This document shows positions 29,156-35,579 of a DNA stretch of 43,016 nucleotides, piece by piece. The DNA is from a virus. Under the pieces are notes generated by a model. It was not told where the DNA came from, did no database searches, and worked only from the letters and a program-made list of their open reading frames with translations. Position 1 is the stretch's first letter, and each line of letters starts with the position of its first letter. The stretch covers positions 1 to 43,016 of the IMG/VR virus record IMGVR_UViG_3300046642_000839. One strand, 5' to 3'. The position numbers were made by a program, and so were the translations under genes.

Positions 29156-29270
29156 GCGGCGAGACTACCCGCGGGGCGGGCGCGCACCCGCTTTGCCATC
29201 CGCAGTTGCCGCACGACCAGCCTCCGCCCGGCCCCTGCGAGGTTGCCGCGCCACAGTTCGGACAGTTCAT
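29115..29270 (-). CDS. Zinc-ribbon protein (second of three), nested in another frame
   Basis: 51 residues: MNCPNCGAATSQGPGGGWSC then GNCGWQSG. A perfect AGGAGG lies five bases before ATG 29270. Its frame overlaps the longer preceding gene by 119 bases and the following gene by 41 bases. The protein pattern and ribosome site argue it is real. Confidence 0.55.
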   Translation of the reverse strand: MNCPNCGAATSQGPGGGWSCGNCGWQSGCAPAPRVVSPHEAGMATGSRAAH

Positions 29271-29382
29271 ATCTGCCTCCTAACCCCGGGGCGATCCCGG
29301 TTTCCCAACCGCAATGGTTGGAGCAGATCCACCGGCCACGGTTGTCCTGGTAGGCCCAAGCCCCACAGTTCGGACAGTTCAT
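29152..29382 (-). CDS. Zinc-ribbon protein (first of three)
   Basis: 76 residues; residues 1-28 are MNCPNCGAWAYQDNRGRWIC followed by SNHCGWET, a zinc ribbon nearly identical in plan to the nested gene at 29270. The rest (YELSELWRGNLAGAGRRLVV...) overlaps that gene in another phase and may be a readthrough tail left by duplication. GGAGG lies eight bases before ATG 29382. Confidence 0.55.
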   Translation of the reverse strand: MNCPNCGAWAYQDNRGRWICSNHCGWETGIAPGLGGRYELSELWRGNLAGAGRRLVVRQLRMAKRVRARPAGSLAA

Positions 29383-29396
29383 TGGTCAGTCCTCCG

Positions 29397-29588
29397 TCAT
29401 CGCTTTCGTGGACAGTGGGGAGCGCAGGCGAACACCTCGACATCAAGGACGTGGACGCCCAACGATCCGCGGGCTATGCCCGCGCTCTTCGCGCGTTTCC
29501 ACAGCGGGCTGCCGCACCAGACGCAGGCGTGCCCGTCGTGCTGTGCGCGCGTGAGATCCCGGGCGGGCGGGAGTTTGCGGCGGGTCAT
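29397..29588 (-). CDS. Small Cys-motif protein
   Basis: 63 residues: a basic N-terminus (MTRRKLPPARDLTRAQ), then HACVWCGSPLWKRAKSAGIA, and CAPHCPRKR at the end, giving two Cys pairs for a zinc site. ATG 29588 overlaps the preceding stop (ATGA). Confidence 0.68.
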   Translation of the reverse strand: MTRRKLPPARDLTRAQHDGHACVWCGSPLWKRAKSAGIARGSLGVHVLDVEVFACAPHCPRKR

Positions 29589-29800
29589 CGTCGTGCGGTG
29601 GCCGTACGGTTCCCGTGGGCGGGGTGGCTGCGCATCTCCTGCTCGCACGTCGTGGCCTGCCGGATGTCGCCCCGACCCTCGGCTGTCGTGCGCTGCCGGT
29701 CCAGGGCCGCGCACACGTCGCACCCCACCGCAGGCTTCGGCGGCCGCGTCGGATCGGGCAGCGTGACGGGGCGCTCTTCGGGTGTCGTCTGCTGCTTCAT
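29585..29800 (-). CDS. Small Streptomyces-type Cys protein
   Basis: 71 residues with PAVGCDVCAALDRQRTTAEG and IRQATTCEQEMRSHP, a pattern I associate with small Streptomyces proteins of unknown function. ATG 29800 has GGAGG seven bases upstream. First gene of the leftward zinc-ribbon operon. Confidence 0.72.
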   Translation of the reverse strand: MKQQTTPEERPVTLPDPTRPPKPAVGCDVCAALDRQRTTAEGRGDIRQATTCEQEMRSHPAHGNRTATARR

Positions 29801-29812
29801 CGGCTGGCCTCC

Positions 29813-29847
29813 ACGGTCACGGTGATCCGTCTCACACACGTGACCGT
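29813..29847 (-). promoter_or_regulatory. Inverted repeat before the zinc-ribbon operon
   Basis: ACGGTCACG (29813-29821) and CGTGACCGT (29839-29847) are exact complements separated by 17 bases, just upstream of the ribosome site of the gene at 29800. The spacing fits an operator for a dimer on one face of the helix. Confidence 0.5.
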
Positions 29848-29869
29848 AAGAGCGCCCCAGCCCGACCGA

Positions 29870-29886
29870 GGACCGGAATCCGGTCC
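29870..29886 (-). terminator. Hairpin after the large HTH gene
   Basis: GGACCGGA (29870-29877) and TCCGGTCC (29879-29886) are exact complements around one base, a few bases past the stop at 29892. Confidence 0.5.
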
Positions 29887-29891
29887 CCTCC

Positions 29892-31142
29892 CTACGCCGC
29901 CAGAATGCCGATCTCCACCGCCAGCTCCGACGCGCGCCGCCGGCGGTCAGCCACTTTCGACTCCGCCTCCTCGAGGATGATCCGCCTGGCGTACCCGTTG
30001 TACTTGATCGTCTCCGAGGCTGCCTCGTAAGCCTTCGCCAGCGTCGCGATCGCCACGTCCGGCTGTCCGTCCAGCTGGTAGGCGCGCGCTTCTTCGATCC
30101 GGTGCCGGGCCCGCCTCGGACGCGACTTGATCGTCATCGTGTCCGCTCGAGCAGCCTGCCGCACCGACTCACCGCCCTGGTGCAGCTCGACGGCCACCGT
30201 GACCGCGTGCGCGCCCATGATGGCCCGCGAGAACGACGTCACCGGGTGGTAGTAGTCGGCGGGCAGCTTCTTCGCTGTCTTCTCTGCCTTGTCCCACCAC
30301 CCCCACGCCGTCCCGGTCTCCCGCCGGCGGGCCGCGGTATAGCCGAGCTCGAACTCGAGCGCCCCGGCGATGGCGAGGACGTCGTCGCTCGCGTCGGGTA
30401 GGAGCGGCTCGAGGAAGCGGACCGCCTCGAGGTTCACTGCGTCGGCCGCGTCGAAGTGGCGTGGGCCTGAGTCGCGGTGGGCTTGGGCCATGAGCCATGC
30501 GGCGACGCCGATGGTGTGCGGGTCCTCGGATTCCTGCGCGGCGATCATGCCGCGTTCGGCGACGCGCCACAGCAGGCTTGAGTCGGGCTGGTAGGCGATG
30601 AAGAACTGCGACAGGGAGTACGACTGTGCGAGGAGCCCCTGCGCGGTCCGCCGCTCGAGCGCGGAGTCTGCCTGCCGCACGAGGGCCTGCGCGTCACGGA
30701 TCAGGTCCGGGAGCAGCTTCCCGATGACCTCACGGTGGTTGGGCGCCTCGTGGCGGGCCGTCCACGCCCGGTCGAGGCGGGCCTGCAAGTGTGCGACAGG
30801 CGGCGCCTCGATGCTCGAGGTGAGGGGGAAGGAGTCGATCGCCGCCTTCACCTCGGCAAGACGCGGATGCCCGGGACCGATGAACAGATCGACGTGCGCC
30901 TCGGGGAGGCCGGTGAGGTCGGCGAGATCACGCACCCGCAAAGCTTCCGCGATCCGCATCACCATCTCGAGCCCGGGGGCCTGCTGCTGCCCGTTCTCGA
31001 TCTTCTTGAGGGTGTGCGGTGATACGCCGACGAGGCCGGCGAGTTGTACTCGAGTCATGCCGCGGCGCTCGCGGAGGATCTGCACCCGCTGGCCGAACTT
31101 CAACGGGTCGGCATACGGGTCGGGGGTAGCATCTGAAGGCAC
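29892..31142 (-). CDS. Xre-type regulator with TPR-like sensor region
   Basis: 416 residues. The N-terminal domain has GQRVQILRERRGMTRVQLAG, LVGVSPHTLKKIENGQ and a following helix pair, a clear Xre HTH. The remaining 300 residues are helical with tetratricopeptide-like pairs (TAQGLLAQSYSLSQFFIAYQ, HTIGVAAWLMAQAHRD). Proteins of this plan are common in Streptomyces chromosomes, where many act with small peptides or in development. It may be a cargo gene expressed in the lysogen. GTG 31142 is preferred; ATG 31202 is possible. Confidence 0.78.
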   Translation of the reverse strand: MPSDATPDPYADPLKFGQRVQILRERRGMTRVQLAGLVGVSPHTLKKIENGQQQAPGLEMVMRIAEALRVRDLADLTGLPEAHVDLFIGPGHPRLAEVKAAIDSFPLTSSIEAPPVAHLQARLDRAWTARHEAPNHREVIGKLLPDLIRDAQALVRQADSALERRTAQGLLAQSYSLSQFFIAYQPDSSLLWRVAERGMIAAQESEDPHTIGVAAWLMAQAHRDSGPRHFDAADAVNLEAVRFLEPLLPDASDDVLAIAGALEFELGYTAARRRETGTAWGWWDKAEKTAKKLPADYYHPVTSFSRAIMGAHAVTVAVELHQGGESVRQAARADTMTIKSRPRRARHRIEEARAYQLDGQPDVAIATLAKAYEAASETIKYNGYARRIILEEAESKVADRRRRASELAVEIGILAA

Positions 31143-31271
31143 GGTCTCGCCCCTCTCTGAACAGCTCGTCACTGCCAGGGTATGGGGCGGGACCTTTTCC
31201 ATGTGAGGGCTCGGGGCAGGCCGCTACGGTGGTCGTGTTGAGGTTGTGCCTTGGTGGGTCCACCCAACGAT

Positions 31272-31294
31272 GCCCCCGGGTGGTGCCCGGGGGC
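31272..31294 (-). terminator. Terminator of the late operon
   Basis: GCCCCCGGG (31272-31280) and CCCGGGGGC (31286-31294) form a perfect 9-bp stem around TGGTG, directly after the collagen-like gene. A second small dyad lies at 31255-31266. Confidence 0.85.
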
Positions 31295-31298
31295 TGTT

Positions 31299-31949
31299 TC
31301 ACAGGTACTTGCGGCGCGGGTCGAGGCCTGCGGCAAGCGGGGGCGGGGTGTCGCTGCTGCTCGGATCAGGAGCGCCGTCGCGGCGGCACACCAGCGCGTC
31401 AGGGTCGCCAGCGGGAGGCTGGAGGCTGTACCCGTCCGGGCAGGTCTGCCCATCCTGCCCATCACGGCCGTCCGCGCCGTCCTGCCCCGCAGGTCCAGCA
31501 GGCCCGGCAGGACCCTGCTCGCCCTGAGGTCCAGCGGGCCCGGTCGGGCCGGCCGCCCCGGGCGCACCGCTCGCGCCCGAGCTGCCCGTCGCACCGGCCT
31601 TCCCTGGGGAACCGGACGGCCCCGGGCTTCCGGCGGGCCCCTGCGGTCCGGGGATCGGTACCGGGACCTCCGCCCGTGCTGACAGACTGGGCACGGCCTT
31701 GCTCGGGTCCGGAGCCACCGGAGTCCCGCCCCTCGCCTTGACCTGCGCCCGCAGCGCCCGCACATCTCCCGCGAGCAAGCTGACCGCGTTGCCGCGCTTG
31801 TTCGCCTCGGCCGCGGCCGCCGCGTAGTTGCGGTCCGACTCATCCACGCGATGCCACGTCGCCCACGCGATGCCGAACAGAGCGACGATCGCGCACAGGA
31901 CCGCGATGCCGCGCCAGTGGTGCACGATCGTGCGCTCAGTGCGGGTCAT
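31299..31949 (-). CDS. Membrane-anchored collagen-like protein
   Basis: 216 residues. A basic start and one span (about 14-33) are followed by a helical part and then about 80 residues of Gly-X-Y repeats (from IPGPQGPAGSPGPSGSPGKA), typical of collagen triple helices. The C-terminus has a Cys pair (TCPDGYSLQPP, VCRRDG). Phage collagen repeats usually belong to fibres; here the N-terminal anchor and position after the holin suggest a surface protein of the infected cell or a lysis accessory. It overlaps the gene upstream by four bases. Confidence 0.8.
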   Translation of the reverse strand: MTRTERTIVHHWRGIAVLCAIVALFGIAWATWHRVDESDRNYAAAAAEANKRGNAVSLLAGDVRALRAQVKARGGTPVAPDPSKAVPSLSARAEVPVPIPGPQGPAGSPGPSGSPGKAGATGSSGASGAPGAAGPTGPAGPQGEQGPAGPAGPAGQDGADGRDGQDGQTCPDGYSLQPPAGDPDALVCRRDGAPDPSSSDTPPPLAAGLDPRRKYL

Positions 31950-32206
31950 GGGGTGGGGTTTCCTCCGAGTCGAATGTTCTCTATCTCAAGCTGGGTGATC
32001 CTCACGAGGTACTCACGACGCTGCTGCTGCAACGCCGTGACCTCGGCTTGCGCCGTGGCCAGCTCAGTGCGCTTGGCGGTCAGTTCCTCTTGGAGCTGGT
32101 CCGTGAGCGAGTTGCGGGTCTCGCCCCGCTTCCCGATGTACGCCACCACCGAGCCGGACAGCACGCCCACGCAGGCGAGGACCGCGCCAAGGGTGGTGGC
32201 GTCCAA
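31946..32206 (-). CDS. Small membrane coiled-coil protein in lysis cassette
   Basis: 86 residues: one span (about 6-24), then a long heptad helix (SLTDQLQEELTAKRTELATA onward). The start is TTG 32206, a rare codon, fixed by a perfect AGGAGG five bases upstream. Size, topology and place after the holin suit a second holin, antiholin or spanin-like role; unproven. Confidence 0.7.
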   Translation of the reverse strand: MDATTLGAVLACVGVLSGSVVAYIGKRGETRNSLTDQLQEELTAKRTELATAQAEVTALQQQRREYLVRITQLEIENIRLGGNPTP

Positions 32207-32229
32207 CAGGGCCTCCTATATGGACGCGG

Positions 32230-32538
32230 TCAGGCCGCCTTGACGAACGAGTCCTGCGCCTTGGCGCTGACACCCACCGGCTTCCAGAACCCGAAGTGGC
32301 TGAGCACGCCCGTGCCGAAGGAGACGAGGGCGAGCACCGCGGCGGTGCCCACGCTGTACCCGGCGTCGTGCGGGCCCGCGTACTCCGTGACGAACCCGGT
32401 CGCCGTGCTGAGCGCGAGGAGCAGCACCGCCTTTATGCCCGCGTTGGTGACTCTCGTCGTGACCAGGCCGACGAGGACCGGGAGGACGACGGAGACGAGC
32501 AGGCCGAGCCAGTACGCCTTGTCGAGGTTGACGTTCAT
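32230..32538 (-). CDS. Holin
   Basis: 102 residues with three hydrophobic spans (about 9-28, 34-53, 60-84), a short polar N-terminus (MNVNLDKAY) and a charged end. ATG 32538 has AGGGA upstream. Holins of this size lie beside endolysins and form the membrane lesion that lets the amidase reach the wall. The neighbourhood is the main support. Confidence 0.8.
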   Translation of the reverse strand: MNVNLDKAYWLGLLVSVVLPVLVGLVTTRVTNAGIKAVLLLALSTATGFVTEYAGPHDAGYSVGTAAVLALVSFGTGVLSHFGFWKPVGVSAKAQDSFVKAA

Positions 32539-32549
32539 GGGCGGGTTCC

Positions 32550-33098
32550 CTACTTCCGTGTTTGTTCGGCGAGCCAGCGCCGGACGACTTGGTTGTGGCG
32601 GGCGTCGGCGAGCGCGTTGTGCTCGCCGGTCTCCTGCTTGGGCAGGTCGTTCCAGCCGAAGCCGAGACGGCGGGCTTCCTGCTGGACGTCGTTGGTGAAC
32701 ATCGGGACGCCCTCGGGCAGCGCGGCCATCGGGCCCCACAGCTGCGCAAGCGCGACGTGGTCGTAGGCCCCGTAGTTCGCCCAGAGCTGGACGTCGGGGC
32801 CTGCAGCGCGGATGAACTCGGCGACCTCGGAGGCGATGGTCGCCCGGTGCTTCACCCGGTGGTCGGCGTAGTGGAAGAGCCAGCGCTTCGGCATGTGGAT
32901 TCGCTGGTCTCCGTGGCCCTTCGGGAGTCCCGGGACCACGTTCTCCATCAGCCACTGGTGCTTCCGGATGCGCCGCACCGGCATGTCGCGATTGACGGCG
33001 TAGTACTCGCGACCGTCGTCGCACACCATCCCGATGGAGATCAGCTCGATGGTGCAGCCGTCCTCCAGGAACTCTAGGTCATAGTCGATCATGCTCAT
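32550..33098 (-). CDS. DEDD-type 3'-5' exoribonuclease-like protein
   Basis: 182 residues. MIDYDLEFLEDGCTIELISI gives the first acidic pair (D7-x-E9), LWANYGAYDHVALAQLW the second acidic site, and HNALADARHN the His...Asp of the third motif, the DEDD pattern of the small exoribonuclease family related to oligoribonuclease and RNase T. It could trim or recycle RNA late in infection. It overlaps the amidase gene by four bases (ATGA). The target is unknown. Confidence 0.78.
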   Translation of the reverse strand: MSMIDYDLEFLEDGCTIELISIGMVCDDGREYYAVNRDMPVRRIRKHQWLMENVVPGLPKGHGDQRIHMPKRWLFHYADHRVKHRATIASEVAEFIRAAGPDVQLWANYGAYDHVALAQLWGPMAALPEGVPMFTNDVQQEARRLGFGWNDLPKQETGEHNALADARHNQVVRRWLAEQTRK

Positions 33099-33859
33099 AC
33101 GTTCGGCACCTTCAGCAGGTCCCAGGTGGTCTTGCCAGGCGGCCAGTCCCCCGGGTAGCCGCACTTGCGCTGCCAGGCCTCGTAGCTGGCCTTGTCGCCG
33201 GAGCCGATGACGTCCTTGTTCGCCGAGGACTGGTAGTGGTTGCAGCCGACGGCGACGAGCCGGTTGTGCATGGCCGTGACGATCGGCGATCGGCGACCCA
33301 TCGAGAACCAGTCGGCGCCAGGGAACGGCTCGTACTTCGCGCTCGGCTTGACGGGCACGATCCCGAGAATCGCCTTGGCCCGCGCGATGATCGCGGGCCG
33401 TTGGGCCTTGATCGCGTCGCCGGGGCAGCCGGTGTGCCCGCCCCAGGCGGCGCCGCCCATACCGTGCCAGCCGAGCCCCTTCCCGTTCGGGTCGTCGGTG
33501 GACTGCAACGGCACCTGGTACGTCTTGTGCAGCCACGCAAGCAGCTGCGCGGCGTTCTCCACCTGCGATGCGGTTAGGGCGGCAGGAACGAAGCCCTCGT
33601 TCTCGATGGAGACCCAGTGGGCGTTGCCGTCGGCCTCGGCCCACGCGCGGTCCTTGGTGTCGACGAGCTGCCGCAGGCCGCCCGTTTTCGGGTTGAGGAA
33701 GTGGCTGGACGCCTGCGAGGCGGGGTTCTTGAACCAGGACTCCGAGCCCGCCTCGGTGCCCTGCTGGATGTGGAGGACGAGGCCGCGGACCTCGACCATG
33801 CCGTCCGTGCGCTTGTTCGGGGTGGGGCCTATGTAGGTGGCCCCAGGCATGAGTGCCAT
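33095..33859 (-). CDS. Endolysin, N-acetylmuramoyl-L-alanine amidase
   Basis: 254 residues. The Amidase_2/PGRP fold shows its zinc ligands: His30 in GLVLH, His142 in GHTGCPGD, with Cys145 nearby, and a catalytic Glu in SIENEG. It cuts the bond between muramic acid and the peptide. The C-terminal 70 residues (SPIVTAMHNRLVAVGCNHYQ and following) resemble a wall-binding domain. ATG 33859 has GGAG seven bases upstream. Confidence 0.9.
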   Translation of the reverse strand: MALMPGATYIGPTPNKRTDGMVEVRGLVLHIQQGTEAGSESWFKNPASQASSHFLNPKTGGLRQLVDTKDRAWAEADGNAHWVSIENEGFVPAALTASQVENAAQLLAWLHKTYQVPLQSTDDPNGKGLGWHGMGGAAWGGHTGCPGDAIKAQRPAIIARAKAILGIVPVKPSAKYEPFPGADWFSMGRRSPIVTAMHNRLVAVGCNHYQSSANKDVIGSGDKASYEAWQRKCGYPGDWPPGKTTWDLLKVPNV

Positions 33860-33861
33860 GG

Positions 33862-34695
33862 TCAGACTCCGTTCTTGGTGAGCAGGGCGCGGATGTCGGC
33901 GCCGAGTTGGGCGACCGTGACCACGGGCGCCGGGGTGGGAGCGGTCGCCCACGCGGGGACGGTGACGTCGCCCTGCTGCGACAGGAGCCACGCCAGATCG
34001 GCCGTGGCGAAGTAGCCGCAGCCCTTCGCGCCCCAGCCGGTGCCCCACGAGTTGGTGATCCAGTACTCGCCCGCCGCCGCGTCGTACCGATTGAGCTCGA
34101 TCTCGTGGCCGCCCGCGACACCCGACGACCGGTCCACGAGGATCCGGCCGTCGGTGGCCGTGTCGAACATGCTGTTGAGCCACTCGATGCCGATCATCAC
34201 CGGCCCGGACTGGAGTGCCGAGTTGAGCGCGGCCATCGAGAACGCGTGCGTGTACGAGGTCGCCAGCCCCAGAGCCTTCAGGGCCTTCGCCACCCCGATC
34301 CCCGAGGAACCCGTGTCGTCCGGCGGATACGTGCCGGACACCCCGTCGAGGACGGTGGCCAGCGCGTACAGCGAAATTGCGAACGCCTCGTCCAGCGGGT
34401 GAACCCCCTCCGTGAACGCGCCGTGCGACGCGGCGGCCGCGGCCGGTGTGATGGTGACCGAGGTCCACCCGGTCCGGCCGGCAGAGTCCGTGCCCAGCAG
34501 GCCAGTACCGGCGTTGCCCGTGCACGAGCCGAGTTGCCCCTGATCGAGGATCGGGGTCCGCCGCTGCCACTCGACGGTCTTGATCGCCGACTCGGGCAGG
34601 ACGCCGTGCGCAAAGTAGAGGGACCGTGGATCGTGCTCGACGTGCCGGCCGAGGCGGAACGGGCCGCGCTGCTCGGGGATGTGGTGGATGGTCAT
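33862..34695 (-). CDS. Papain-like (C1) cysteine peptidase
   Basis: 277 residues. The catalytic order is Q...C in [15 protein letters not shown] (Cys58), His197 in [14 protein letters not shown], and Asn215 in [15 protein letters not shown]. No signal peptide is visible. A C1 peptidase in a phage lysis or structural cluster is uncommon; it may cleave peptide cross-bridges or process a virion protein. The C-terminus has a Pro/Ala linker and a short helix. ATG 34695 has AGGAG upstream. Confidence 0.87.
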   Translation of the reverse strand: MTIHHIPEQRGPFRLGRHVEHDPRSLYFAHGVLPESAIKTVEWQRRTPILDQGQLGSCTGNAGTGLLGTDSAGRTGWTSVTITPAAAAASHGAFTEGVHPLDEAFAISLYALATVLDGVSGTYPPDDTGSSGIGVAKALKALGLATSYTHAFSMAALNSALQSGPVMIGIEWLNSMFDTATDGRILVDRSSGVAGGHEIELNRYDAAAGEYWITNSWGTGWGAKGCGYFATADLAWLLSQQGDVTVPAWATAPTPAPVVTVAQLGADIRALLTKNGV

Positions 34696-34731
34696 GAGGC
34701 TCCTCGGACGGCGGGTTCCTGCTCGCTATAG

Positions 34732-34751
34732 GAGACGATACGGTTCGTCTC
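34732..34751 (-). promoter_or_regulatory. Hairpin and possible promoter before the lysis genes
   Basis: GAGACGA (34732-34738) and TCGTCTC (34745-34751) are exact complements. On the minus strand TTGGCG precedes it and TATAGC follows, about 20 bases apart, a weak promoter-like pair. The 106-base gap 34696-34801 is the only real break in the late region. Confidence 0.4.
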
Positions 34752-34801
34752 GCCAATCTGGCTGAGTGGTCTCGGTGTGGACTTCCTGAGAAACCGGCGC
34801 G

Positions 34802-34999
34802 TCAGACCGTGGTGATGACCTGCTCGTACTTCTGCGCCACCACCGAGAACACCCCAACCGTCCCAGCAATGAACGCACGGGTGGCGTTCACGACGTCGAC
34901 CTCATCAACGACAGGCGGCTCCTGGCTTATTGCGTCGATGGTCACCGACAGCACCGGCTCGCCCGACTTGTTGCGTCCCGTGATCACATAACTTGCCAT
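34802..34999 (-). CDS. Small phage structural or late protein
   Basis: 65 residues with two beta strands (YVITGRNKSGEPVLSVTID) and a helix (VDVVNATRAFIAGTVGVFSV). No family is recognised. ATG 34999 follows AAGGGG. Its position suggests a tail accessory role. Confidence 0.65.
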   Translation of the reverse strand: MASYVITGRNKSGEPVLSVTIDAISQEPPVVDEVDVVNATRAFIAGTVGVFSVVAQKYEQVITTV

Positions 35000-35014
35000 A
35001 TCAGAAAGGCCCCT

Positions 35015-35569
35015 TCAGGCAATGCGCTGAGAAGAAATAAAGCTGTCCGTGAAAACAGTAGTAGCGGTAGCACTCGACACACTCTGAGCCCACACCATGC
35101 CCCACGTACCGCCCGTGGAACCGATACGAAACATCCCCGAAAGAAGAACCGTCAGCGCATTCCCTGCACCAAGCCCGCCATACGTGCGCGTATTTGAGAG
35201 GTCGGTCCACTCGGTGCGAACGGTGTAACCCCACGTCGACCCGGAGTTCTGCTGGGTGCCGCCGGCACCCGTTCCGGAAATGATGGTGGTACCGGCACCG
35301 GATCCGACCCATGCACCGAGCGACCCGGACGGCGCGGTGAAACCGAGGACGATGTCCGCGGTGAGGTCCGCGTCGAATTTCACCCAGCCGTTCCACGCGT
35401 ACACCGCGCCCGCTACCGCAGGGAATTGGATGTGCGGGTCCAGTGTGGCCGTGGTCGTCGAGGCACGCGGGGTGTCGGCGGTCTTGCGGGCGACCTGGGG
35501 CTGCATCGACCGCAACAGGGCTGCGGTGAGCCGCTGCCCGGCAAGCGGGGTGGGATAGGCCTCGGGCAT
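35015..35569 (-). CDS. Tail fibre-like structural protein
   Basis: 184 residues. The N-terminus (MPEAYPTPLAGQRLTAALLR) and a body of alternating strands with Trp, Gly and Thr (AVAGAVYAWNGWVKFDADLT, GSTWGYTVRTEWTDL) are typical of phage minor tail or fibre proteins. It directly follows the tail-tip gene. The receptor target is unknown. Confidence 0.72.
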   Translation of the reverse strand: MPEAYPTPLAGQRLTAALLRSMQPQVARKTADTPRASTTTATLDPHIQFPAVAGAVYAWNGWVKFDADLTADIVLGFTAPSGSLGAWVGSGAGTTIISGTGAGGTQQNSGSTWGYTVRTEWTDLSNTRTYGGLGAGNALTVLLSGMFRIGSTGGTWGMVWAQSVSSATATTVFTDSFISSQRIA

Positions 35570-35579
35570 GACAGCCTCC

